A stretch of DNA of 64,000 bases from Clostridia bacterium (GTDB lineage Bacteria; Bacillota; Clostridia; Oscillospirales; CAG-272): positions 62,001 to 126,000 of the forward strand of contig JAFUOH010000001.1 of assembly GCA_017482055.1 (NCBI GenBank), read 5' to 3'. The notes under the pieces are model-generated. The model was not told where the DNA came from, searched no databases, and saw only the letters and a list, made by a program, of their open reading frames with translations. Positions 10,479 through 18,039 of this stretch are shown piece after piece (position 1 is the stretch's first letter; every line of letters starts with the position of its first letter). The translations under genes were made by a program, and so were the position numbers.

Positions 10479-11108
10479 ATGGATACCGAAAAAGAGCGTC
10501 TTGGGATATACGGCGGTACCTTTTCTCCCATACATTCGGGGCATGTCAAGGCAGCGTACGCTTTTCTTGATACAATGGCGCTTGACAGGCTCCTTGTAAT
10601 ACCAACCGCGATACCTCCGCACAAAGCGCCGGTGGAGGGAGCATCTGCCGCCGACCGCATTGAGATGGCGCGTCTTGCATTTTGTGACGGCGAGGCATAC
10701 AAAAGCGGCAGGCTGGTGGTCTCGGATTATGAGACCACGTTGGAGGGGAAAAGCTATACAGTTTATACTTTGGAGCATTTTGCCTCACCCGAGTGCGAGC
10801 TTTATCTGCTTGTGGGAACGGATATGTTTTTGACTCTTGATAGATGGTATCGCGCTGAGGAAATATTCCGCCTTGCAGATATAGTTTTGATGCGGAGGGA
10901 GAGGGATGCCGTGAATTTTCCGCTGATCAGACAAAAAAGCGCTGAATACCGTGAGAGATTCAATGCACGCATACATGAGATCGACGAGCCGCCGATCGTT
11001 GTATCGTCTACGGAACTGCGGAAACGGCTCTGCGGCAGATGTGGCATCGACGGGCTCATCCCCGAAGCAGTGGTACGTTATATAGAAGAAAACGATTTAT
11101 ACAGGTAA
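10479..11108 (+). CDS. nadD: nicotinate-nucleotide adenylyltransferase NadD
   Basis: Adenylates nicotinate mononucleotide to deamido-NAD in NAD synthesis. The nucleotidyltransferase motif GIYGGTFSPIHSGHV (residues 8-22) contains the T/H-x-G-H active site, and the C-terminal VVSSTELRKRL holds the second conserved I/VSST-x-(I/L)-R signature. Length 209 is normal. It starts one base after yhbY and is followed by yqeK, the usual Firmicute order. Confidence 0.95.
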   Translation: MDTEKERLGIYGGTFSPIHSGHVKAAYAFLDTMALDRLLVIPTAIPPHKAPVEGASAADRIEMARLAFCDGEAYKSGRLVVSDYETTLEGKSYTVYTLEHFASPECELYLLVGTDMFLTLDRWYRAEEIFRLADIVLMRRERDAVNFPLIRQKSAEYRERFNARIHEIDEPPIVVSSTELRKRLCGRCGIDGLIPEAVVRYIEENDLYR

Positions 11109-11118
11109 AAGAATTAAG

Positions 11119-11757
11119 ATGATAAACGAAACACAAGCACAGTCTCTTGCCGCTCTTCGCGAGCGGATACGCTCCTATATGAGCGGCAAACGGCTTTCGC
11201 ATACCTATGCCGTTGAGCGTGAGATAACCGTACTTTCGGCGCTGTATGCACCCGAGATGGAGTTTACCTTGCGTGCCGCCGCGCTGCTTCATGATATCAC
11301 GAAGGAATTATCTCTCGAAAAGCAGTTGCAATTGTGCGATGAATTTGATATAATATATACGCAAGAGGAAGCGCTTACCCCGAAAATATTCCATTCGCGT
11401 ACTGCCGCCGCAGTTATTCGCCGTGATTTTTCCGAATATGCCTCGGATGAGATACTTTCGGCTATAAGATGGCATACCACCGGGCACGCCGCCATGACGC
11501 TTGGCGAACAGCTGCTGTTCCTTGCCGACTATATTGAGGATACCCGTACTTTTGAGTCCTGTGTGGAGCTGCGCCGTTTCTTTTATAACGGGATCGAGAA
11601 GGCGGGAGATGCTGCGGCGCGAGATGAGCATCTTCGCGATACGATGATACTCTCCTTCGATATGACAATAAGAGAGCTGCTTTGTGACGGGAAGCCGATC
11701 CATGTGGATACGGTGGAAGCCCGCAATTATTTTGTCTGTCGGAAGCGAGGTGCTTAA
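11119..11757 (+). CDS. yqeK: HD-domain hydrolase YqeK (predicted diadenosine tetraphosphate hydrolase)
   Basis: YqeK-type HD phosphohydrolase; characterised members split Ap4A symmetrically into two ADP. KRLSHTYAVEREI supplies the first metal-binding His, LLHDITKEL near residue 57 the HD pair, and FHSRTAAAVI a further conserved His. Length 212 is slightly long for the family because of the tail FDMTIRELLCDGKPIHVDT. It ends immediately before the LCP gene start. Family assignment is firm; substrate is by homology. Confidence 0.9.
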   Translation: MINETQAQSLAALRERIRSYMSGKRLSHTYAVEREITVLSALYAPEMEFTLRAAALLHDITKELSLEKQLQLCDEFDIIYTQEEALTPKIFHSRTAAAVIRRDFSEYASDEILSAIRWHTTGHAAMTLGEQLLFLADYIEDTRTFESCVELRRFFYNGIEKAGDAAARDEHLRDTMILSFDMTIRELLCDGKPIHVDTVEARNYFVCRKRGA

Positions 11758-12963
11758 ATGAATCCTCAGATGAATAAAAGACATCCGAAAAAACACAGAC
11801 TGCCTGTGTGGAAGATCGTGCTCGCCGTTATTACTGTAATGATATTTTTGACTATCGCGGGTCTGGCGACCTTTCTAAAGGTGTATAAGCCGTCCGTTGA
11901 CACCGATGTCCCACCATTTTTGGTGGATACCGTGGAGCCCGACGGTACGATGAGCGATACGGTGCCTGTTGATACCTCCGAGGATCCAACTCCGGAAAAT
12001 GTGTATGTGCGTGATACCGAGATCGTCAACTTCCTCGTGATGGGACGTGACAAGGACGCGTGGAACACCGACGTTATGATGATCGTCAACTTCAATATGC
12101 GTGATGGAAGCCTCAGCGTACTGCAGATCCCGCGTGACACCTATACCGAGGTTGACGGAATGCACGGGCGACTCAATACCATGATGAAGATCAAGCGCAA
12201 CGCCGCGTACAGCGAGGACAAATCACTGTCCCAGACCGAGCTTTTGAAAGCGGGCATGCAGGGAACTGTGGAAGCGCTTGAAAAGAGTTTGTGCATACAG
12301 ATCGACGGTTACGCTATTGTAAATCTTGAGGGATTCCGCAATATAATCGACGTTATCGGCGGAGTGTATATGGATGTGCCTTACGATATGGACTACGATG
12401 ATCCCGACCAGAATCTTTACATCCACCTGAGCGCCGGTCCCCAGACCTTGGACGGCGCGGAAGCCGAAATGTTTGTGCGCTTCAGGTCGGGCTTCATACA
12501 AGGTGATATCGGACGTGTGAACGCGCAGAAGATATTCTTAACGGCACTCTTCAAGCAGCTTCAGACCAATCTCACGCTGACTACCGTACCCCAGCTTGCA
12601 GAGCAGGTAGTAAAATACGTCACTACCGACGTACCGCTGGCGGATATCATTATCTACGCAAAGGAGCTGCTCGGCGTTGATATGGCGAAGGTGTCAATGA
12701 TGACCCTTCCCGGTAAGGATGCACGTGCCACCTCGGGCGCATGGTATTACATCATGCATCGTGAGGACACGCTCAGCGTGATAAACGAATATTTCAATGT
12801 ATACAACCTTCCCGTTACAAGCGAGATGTTCGATCCGACTCATGCGTTCACCGACGAGGACTTTGCGGCGTTTGCGGATATCTATTTTGCCGAGGCAGCG
12901 GGTGCTGTGGTGGAGACCGCCGACAAGATCGACGAGGACGGACTTAATATACCGCTATACTAA
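11758..12963 (+). CDS. LytR-CpsA-Psr family cell-wall glycopolymer ligase
   Basis: LCP proteins transfer undecaprenyl-linked glycopolymers (teichoic acids, capsule) to peptidoglycan on the outer membrane face. A short basic N-terminus precedes one membrane segment (about residues 18-40, VLAVITVMIFLTIAGLATFL). The LCP domain follows, with VMGRD, the conserved LSVLQIPRDTYTEVDG, and RFRSGFIQGDIGRVNAQK, which contains the Arg residues that bind the pyrophosphate lipid. The ATG abuts the yqeK stop. In Firmicutes an LCP gene between yqeK and rsfS is common. Confidence 0.92.
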   Translation: MNPQMNKRHPKKHRLPVWKIVLAVITVMIFLTIAGLATFLKVYKPSVDTDVPPFLVDTVEPDGTMSDTVPVDTSEDPTPENVYVRDTEIVNFLVMGRDKDAWNTDVMMIVNFNMRDGSLSVLQIPRDTYTEVDGMHGRLNTMMKIKRNAAYSEDKSLSQTELLKAGMQGTVEALEKSLCIQIDGYAIVNLEGFRNIIDVIGGVYMDVPYDMDYDDPDQNLYIHLSAGPQTLDGAEAEMFVRFRSGFIQGDIGRVNAQKIFLTALFKQLQTNLTLTTVPQLAEQVVKYVTTDVPLADIIIYAKELLGVDMAKVSMMTLPGKDARATSGAWYYIMHREDTLSVINEYFNVYNLPVTSEMFDPTHAFTDEDFAAFADIYFAEAAGAVVETADKIDEDGLNIPLY

Positions 12964-12986
12964 TACCCTTCTGAAAGGAATTATAT

Positions 12987-13397
12987 ATGGAAAACAATTT
13001 AGATATGATCACCCCCGAAAATCATCCCGAGCTCGCAGACGCGGAGCCGCTTGAAATTGCCAAGACCCTTGTTCATGTGCTTGATATGAAAAAGGGACGC
13101 GACATAAAGCTCCTGCGTGTGGCAGATCAGACCATTATCGCCGACTATTTTGTGATCTGCGGCGGTACGTCCAACACCAATATCAAGGCTCTCGCGGGTG
13201 AAGCGGAGTACAAACTCGGCCTATGCGGCGTCGCTCCACATCATGTGGACGGATATACCGAGGGCGAGTGGATAGTTATCGACTTCGGCTGTGTCATGGT
13301 ACACATAATGAACCGCGACAACCGCGACTTCTATAAGCTGGAAAAGCTGTGGAGCGACGCCGAGTCTGTTGATATTTCGGACATTTTGGTACAGTAA
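12987..13397 (+). CDS. rsfS: ribosome silencing factor RsfS (Iojap/YbeB)
   Basis: Binds ribosomal protein uL14 and blocks subunit joining when nutrients are scarce. Core motifs are DIKLLRVADQTIIADYFVIC and the acidic WIVIDFGCVMVHIMNRDNRDF, characteristic of the Iojap family. Length 136 includes a short acidic N-terminal extension. The ATG at 12987 follows GAAAGGAATTATAT. It lies between the LCP gene and leuS, the standard Firmicute location. Confidence 0.94.
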   Translation: MENNLDMITPENHPELADAEPLEIAKTLVHVLDMKKGRDIKLLRVADQTIIADYFVICGGTSNTNIKALAGEAEYKLGLCGVAPHHVDGYTEGEWIVIDFGCVMVHIMNRDNRDFYKLEKLWSDAESVDISDILVQ

Positions 13398-13429
13398 AAA
13401 ATTTATTATAATATTTATAGAGGTTTATT

Positions 13430-15832
13430 ATGAAATACGATTTCAGTGCCATTGAAAAGAAATGGCAGGACAAATGGGATGCCGAGGGCGTGTTCAAGGC
13501 GTCCGAGGATCATTCAAAGCCTAAGTTCTACGGACTTGTGGAATTTCCGTACCCCAGCGGCGCGGGCATGCACGTAGGTCACATCAAGGCTTATTCGGGA
13601 CTTGAGGTCATCTCCAGAAAGAGACGCATGCAGGGCTACAATGTCCTGTTCCCCATGGGCTTTGACGCATACGGTCTGCCTACCGAAAACTACGCCATCA
13701 AGACAGGCATTCATCCCCGTAAGGTTACGGATATGAATATTGAAAAGTTCACCTCCCAGCTGAAGCGTGTGGGCTTCTCCTTTGACTGGAGCCGAGTTGT
13801 TGATACTACCGAAGAGGACTACTACAAGTGGACTCAGTGGATATTCAGAAAGATGTTCGACGAGGGACTCGTGTTCCGCGCGACCACTCTTGTAAACTAC
13901 TGCCCTCACTGTAAGTGTGTCCTTTCCAACGAGGACTCCCAAGGCGGTAAATGCGATATCTGCCACAACGACGTTATCCAGAAGTCCAAGGATGTTTGGT
14001 ACCTGCGCATCACCGAGTACGCAGACAAGCTGCTCCAGGGGCTCGATAAGGTAGACTATCTGCCCAACATCAAGCTCCAGCAGGAAAACTGGATCGGCCG
14101 CTCCGAGGGTGCATTCGCAAACTTCGCTATCGCAGGCACCGATGACGTTCTGCGCATCTACACCACCAGATGTGACACCATGTTCGGCGTTACCTTCATG
14201 GTAATCGCTCCCGAGCATCCCATCATCGAAAAATACCGTGACCGCATCACCAACATAGATGCACTGGATGCTTATAAAGATGAGTGCGCGAAAAAGACCG
14301 AGTTCGAGCGTACACAGCTCGTCAAGGATAAGACCGGTGTACGCATTGAAGGTCTTACTGCGATCAATCCTGCCAACGGCAAGGAGATCCCGATCTACAT
14401 TTCCGACTACGTAATGATGGGCTACGGTACGGGCGCGATCATGGCTGTACCTGCACACGACGAGCGCGACTATGAGTTCGCAAAGAAGTTCGGCATCGAC
14501 ATAATCGAGGTTATCAAGGGCGGCGACATCTCGAAGGAAGCCTACACAGGCGACGGCGAGATGGTCAACTCCGAATTCCTCAATGGTATTGCTACCAAGA
14601 AGGAAGCTATAGAAACAATGCTTAAATATCTCGGCGAAAAGGGTGTCGGCGAGAAGGGCATTCAATACAAGATGAAGGATTGGGCGTTCAACCGTCAGCG
14701 TTACTGGGGTGAGCCTATTCCGATTATCCATTGCCCTCACTGCGGCATGGTGGGTGTGCCTTATGAAGAACTTCCTTTGCGCCTTCCCGAAATGGAAAAC
14801 TTCGCTCCCGGCGAGGGCGGCGAATCGCCTCTTGCAAAGGTCGAATCCTTTGTCAACTGCACCTGTCCCAAGTGCGGCGGCGCGGCAAAGCGCGAGACTG
14901 ATACCATGCCTCAATGGGCAGGCTCGTCCTGGTACTTCCTGCGCTACTGCGATCCCCACAATACCGAGGCGCTCGCATCCAAGGAGGCGCTTGAATACTG
15001 GCTCCCGGTTGACTGGTACAACGGAGGTATGGAGCACGTTACCCGTCACCTTATCTACTCCCGCTTCTGGCATCATTTCCTCTATGATATCGGTGCTGTT
15101 CCCGTTGATGAGCCCTATGCAAAGCGCACTGCTCAGGGTATGATCCTCGGCTCCGACGGATCGAAGATGTCCAAGTCTCTCGGAAATGTTGTTGACCCCA
15201 TCGACGTTGCCGATAAGTTCGGTGCGGACGTCCTTCGCGTATACGTTCTCTTTATGGGCGACTACGGCTCCGCGGCTCCCTGGAACGATGACTCGGTTCG
15301 CGGCTGCAAACGCTTCCTTGACCGTGTTGCGGGACTTTGCGATATGGCAAAAGGCAGCGGCGTTACCGCGAAGCTGGAGACTTCCTTCCATAAGACTATC
15401 AAGAAGGTTTCCTCCGATATCGAGGAAATGAAGTTTAATACTGCCATCGCGGCAATGATGAGTCTGCTCAACGAGATATATGACTGCGGCAGCCTCACCT
15501 GTGATGAGTTGGGTATCTTCGCACGTCTGCTTTATCCCTTCGCGCCTCATCTCTGCGAGGAAATCTGGGAGACCGTGGGTGGTAATGGACTCTGTGCGGT
15601 TGCCGAGTGGCCCGTATGGGACGAGGCAAAGACTGTTGATTCCACCATCGAGATCGCGGTACAGGTAAGCGGCAAGCTGAAATTCACCAAGGAGATCCCT
15701 GCGGACACCTCCAAGGAGGATGCTATCGCACTTGTTAAAGAGGATGAGCGCATGAAGCCGTTCCTCGAAGGCAAGACCATCGTCAAGGAGATAAGCGTTC
15801 CCGGAAAGATAGTAAATATTGTTGTAAGATAA
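13430..15832 (+). CDS. leuS: leucyl-tRNA synthetase
   Basis: Charges tRNA-Leu. The class I HIGH-type motif is HVGHIKAY near residue 46, and KMSKSLGN is near residue 578. Zinc-binding pairs are visible (CPHCKCVL with CDICHNDV, and CPHCGMVG with CPKCGGAA). The CP1 editing domain spans about residues 225-410 with TTRCDTMFGVTFMVIAPEHP. Length 800 is usual for Gram-positive LeuRS. A T-box leader might be expected, but the gene follows rsfS by only 32 bases and none fits. Confidence 0.97.
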   Translation: MKYDFSAIEKKWQDKWDAEGVFKASEDHSKPKFYGLVEFPYPSGAGMHVGHIKAYSGLEVISRKRRMQGYNVLFPMGFDAYGLPTENYAIKTGIHPRKVTDMNIEKFTSQLKRVGFSFDWSRVVDTTEEDYYKWTQWIFRKMFDEGLVFRATTLVNYCPHCKCVLSNEDSQGGKCDICHNDVIQKSKDVWYLRITEYADKLLQGLDKVDYLPNIKLQQENWIGRSEGAFANFAIAGTDDVLRIYTTRCDTMFGVTFMVIAPEHPIIEKYRDRITNIDALDAYKDECAKKTEFERTQLVKDKTGVRIEGLTAINPANGKEIPIYISDYVMMGYGTGAIMAVPAHDERDYEFAKKFGIDIIEVIKGGDISKEAYTGDGEMVNSEFLNGIATKKEAIETMLKYLGEKGVGEKGIQYKMKDWAFNRQRYWGEPIPIIHCPHCGMVGVPYEELPLRLPEMENFAPGEGGESPLAKVESFVNCTCPKCGGAAKRETDTMPQWAGSSWYFLRYCDPHNTEALASKEALEYWLPVDWYNGGMEHVTRHLIYSRFWHHFLYDIGAVPVDEPYAKRTAQGMILGSDGSKMSKSLGNVVDPIDVADKFGADVLRVYVLFMGDYGSAAPWNDDSVRGCKRFLDRVAGLCDMAKGSGVTAKLETSFHKTIKKVSSDIEEMKFNTAIAAMMSLLNEIYDCGSLTCDELGIFARLLYPFAPHLCEEIWETVGGNGLCAVAEWPVWDEAKTVDSTIEIAVQVSGKLKFTKEIPADTSKEDAIALVKEDERMKPFLEGKTIVKEISVPGKIVNIVVR

Positions 15833-15838
15833 GACAAA

Positions 15839-15872
15839 AAATCCGCCAAACATGCTTGGGTTTGGCGGATTT
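15839..15872 (+). terminator. hairpin terminator after leuS
   Basis: A perfect 12-bp stem (AAATCCGCCAAA at 15839-15850 and TTTGGCGGATTT at 15861-15872) with a 10-base loop, seven bases after the leuS stop. It is followed by GCATTTTAG, a short T run. It may also end transcription of the decayed minus-strand gene beside it. Confidence 0.8.
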
Positions 15873-15884
15873 GCATTTTAGAGT

Positions 15885-16336
15885 TCCTATGGATCGTTCA
15901 ATGGCAGCGGCGGTATGAATGTGGACGATGTCAAGCTCAAACAGAGCATAGCCGTCCTTATACTCAAAGGACAGCTCATTGTTTTTCGGCATTCTCGTGG
16001 TCTTTTTAATGCTGTCGCGGTGCAGCTTTACAGTAATCGGGTCGATTTTGGGGACCTCGCCGTAGCTGTGTACAATTGTAAGCTGATGCGATCCTGCGGT
16101 GGTTGTTACGTTTACTAAAAGTTTTCCGTTTTTCTCTGCAATCACAAGCTATGCGTATTCACTTTCCTTGATTTTTGCAGGCGGCAAGCCTTGAGCTGCG
16201 GTATCGGAATCTCGCCGGCATATGGTCTGAAAACAGACATAAACCGCTCGTTTACAACCCCGTTTGAGTGCTTGATTTCTCGCCTTTGTCGGGGAGGATG
16301 AATAACCGTAATGGCATATGGTGTCGCACTGCGCAA
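15885..16336 (-). pseudogene. decayed C-terminal fragment of a glycoside-hydrolase-like protein
   Basis: Read on the minus strand, three frames together give a coherent protein tail. NGVVNERFMSVFRPYAGEIP (16,200s) is followed, after a one-base frame change near 16190, by GLPPAKIKESEYA. An in-frame TAG (about 16149-16151) interrupts it, and then IAEKNGKLLVNVTT, GEVPKIDPITVKL and YALFELDIVHIHTAAAIE continue. The closing beta-rich pattern ending in a hydrophobic IHxxxxIE is typical of the C-terminal domains of several glycoside hydrolases; the exact family is not recognised. No upstream catalytic part remains. At least one nonsense and one frameshift lesion make it a pseudogene, a relic of a larger gene lost next to leuS. 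Confidence 0.65.
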
Positions 16337-16517
16337 AATCAGGCTTTGTTCGATGGGCGAAGCCGTAAGGCAATGTGTTTTTTCCTCAATTCACTATTTT
16401 TCAAGCAAATTCAAAGAGCGTACAGGTGTCCCGTCCGATGTCCATTAAAAAAATTAATGATCTTTTGAGTTTTGTGGAATTTATAAAAAATATTTTTCTC
16501 AAATTTCACACAAACAC

Positions 16518-16546
16518 TTGACATCGGCGGCTTTTTATAGTATAAT
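16518..16546 (+). promoter_or_regulatory. consensus promoter of rpsU
   Basis: TTGACA (16518-16523), a 17-base spacer and TATAAT (16541-16546): a perfect sigma-A consensus, 94 bases upstream of the rpsU ATG. The leader between them, about 85 bases, contains short repeats but no structure I can name. Confidence 0.88.
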
Positions 16547-16639
16547 ATTTTGGAGATAAAAAAACACTTCACTGTTTATCTCGGGAAACGCGGCAGCAAG
16601 GTCGGTTTCCTGTGCACTTGCGGAGGGAGGGAATTTAGA

Positions 16640-16816
16640 ATGGCAGAAGTCAGAGTAAAAGAGAATGAATCGCTCGACAGCGCTCTTCGCAGATTTAAGA
16701 GACAGTGCGCAAGATCCGGAGTTCTTTCCGAGCTTCGTAAGAGAGAACATTACGAAAAGCCCAGCGTAAAGCGCAAGAAGAAGTCTGAAGCGGCAAGAAA
16801 GCGCAAGTCCAAATAA
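16640..16816 (+). CDS. rpsU: 30S ribosomal protein S21
   Basis: Small basic 30S subunit protein. The product is 58 residues: [19 protein letters not shown] at the N-terminus, a conserved S21 core, and a Lys/Arg-rich tail ending [13 protein letters not shown]. The frame is open further upstream, but the ATG at 16640 is chosen because GGAGGGAGGG (16622-16631) lies just before it and S21 proteins start MxEVxVKExE. It is a monocistronic unit with its own consensus promoter and a strong terminator. Confidence 0.96.
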   Translation: MAEVRVKENESLDSALRRFKRQCARSGVLSELRKREHYEKPSVKRKKKSEAARKRKSK

Positions 16817-16838
16817 TTACCGCAAGTTAATTAATGAG

Positions 16839-16878
16839 TTAAAGGGGAAGATGAAAAGTCTTCCCTTTTAATTTTTTT
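16839..16878 (+). terminator. intrinsic terminator of rpsU
   Basis: TTAAAGGGGAAGA (16839-16851) pairs with TCTTCCCTTTTAA (16859-16871), with one G-T wobble and a 7-base loop, and is followed by a T run at 16872-16878. Confidence 0.92.
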
Positions 16879-16898
16879 GTTTATTTTGCTGAAAACTA

Positions 16899-16927
16899 TT
16901 GACAAATATATGAATGTACAGTATAAT
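16899..16927 (+). promoter_or_regulatory. promoter of the cytoplasmic Asp-box gene pair
   Basis: TTGACA (16899-16904), 17-base spacer, TATAAT (16922-16927); full sigma-A consensus, 65 bases before the GTG at 16993. Confidence 0.85.
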
Positions 16928-16992
16928 CTATACAAGAAGTGATATTTTTACTTCTTAAAATCAGATTCTTTCATAAAGGGAGGTCAACGACC

Positions 16993-18024
16993 GTGCATAA
17001 AGAAGGAAAGATCATTTTACAAAACGGCGAGGAAAGAGAAATATTCCTCCACAACATCAATCCCGAGCATCAAGGCACCGGCGGTGAGCTTTTCGAACTC
17101 AAGGATGGCAGTCTGCTCGTAACGGGTACGGGAAGATGGCTTACAAAGGATTTTCGTACCTTTGAGCCATTTGAAGCCGATAATAAGTACCACGGAAGCA
17201 ACTATCTTCGCTTAAAAGACGGCAGAGTAATGTGTATCTTCAGCGAAGCTGTTGAAAACATCTATAAGAACAAATTGGGCGCGGCTAATTTCTACTGCGC
17301 TTTCTCCGATGACGAGTGCAGATCGTTCCACGATCCCGTGCCGATAAGCACCGACAACGAGCGCCTTTATCTCATGAACAACCGCATTAAGCGCCTGTCC
17401 GACGGTACGATCGCGCTGTGCATTTCGCTCCATCCCAACTGCCTGCTTGAGGATACCGGCTACTTTGAGGCGGCAGGATGGGTCAATCTGTTCTATTCCA
17501 AGGACGAGGGACAGACCTGGCAGAAGGGCGAATGGCTGACGGCTGAGCACGTTGACCAACTCTGCGAGCCTACCCTGTGCGAAATGCCCGACGGGCATCT
17601 TAAAATGCTGGCACGTACCGGCAGAGGGTACCTCTATCAGACCGATTCTTACGACGGCGGTATCCACTGGTCGCCCGAGCGTCCCACCACGCTTCGCTCC
17701 CCCGTATCGCCCTACAATTTTCTTTACGACCCCTATAGTAAACGCTATATCGTGTGTTGGAACGATTCGTTCCCGGGCGTACCTCATCAGCAGCCCCGCA
17801 CGCCTATCCGCGTTGCGGTATCCGACGACGGCGAGAACTGGGAGACCATTTTCACCCTCGGCAACAACCCCGTGGGCTGCTACGGCTATCCCGCATTCCA
17901 CTTCGCGAAGGATGAGATACACATTTCATACTACATAAATCCCGGCAGAGTATGGGCTGATAACCGTCTGCATTTCGCGGCTATCCCGAGAGATGTACAC
18001 GAAAAGCTCCTGCCGAGAGACTGA
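16993..18024 (+). CDS. Asp-box (BNR) sialidase-like protein, cytoplasmic, single domain
   Basis: A 343-residue six-bladed-propeller-type protein of the sialidase superfamily. Asp boxes of the S-x-D-x-G-x-T-W type occur at SKDEGQTW, SYDGGIHW and SDDGENW, with a weaker SDDECRSF. The stretch QLCEPTLCEMPDGHLKMLAR is shared with the three neighbouring homologues. No signal peptide or membrane segment is seen, so it should act in the cytoplasm. The GTG at 16993 is preferred because AAAGGGAGG lies at 16976-16983; the open frame extends to 16939 without a ribosome site. No FRIP motif is visible, so true sialidase activity is unproven and other exo-glycosidase or lyase roles are possible. It is co-directional with the next, duplicated homologue. 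Confidence 0.85.
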   Translation: MHKEGKIILQNGEEREIFLHNINPEHQGTGGELFELKDGSLLVTGTGRWLTKDFRTFEPFEADNKYHGSNYLRLKDGRVMCIFSEAVENIYKNKLGAANFYCAFSDDECRSFHDPVPISTDNERLYLMNNRIKRLSDGTIALCISLHPNCLLEDTGYFEAAGWVNLFYSKDEGQTWQKGEWLTAEHVDQLCEPTLCEMPDGHLKMLARTGRGYLYQTDSYDGGIHWSPERPTTLRSPVSPYNFLYDPYSKRYIVCWNDSFPGVPHQQPRTPIRVAVSDDGENWETIFTLGNNPVGCYGYPAFHFAKDEIHISYYINPGRVWADNRLHFAAIPRDVHEKLLPRD

Positions 18025-18039
18025 TCGGAGGCGATTACT

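Noticed and set aside
13397..13430. T-box or leucine leader before leuS
   Set aside because: Only 32 bases separate rsfS and leuS; no room for a T-box.
13514..15853. 779-codon open frame antisense to leuS
   Set aside because: Shadow of leuS caused by its codon pattern; no ribosome site and no protein-family features, while leuS is unambiguous.
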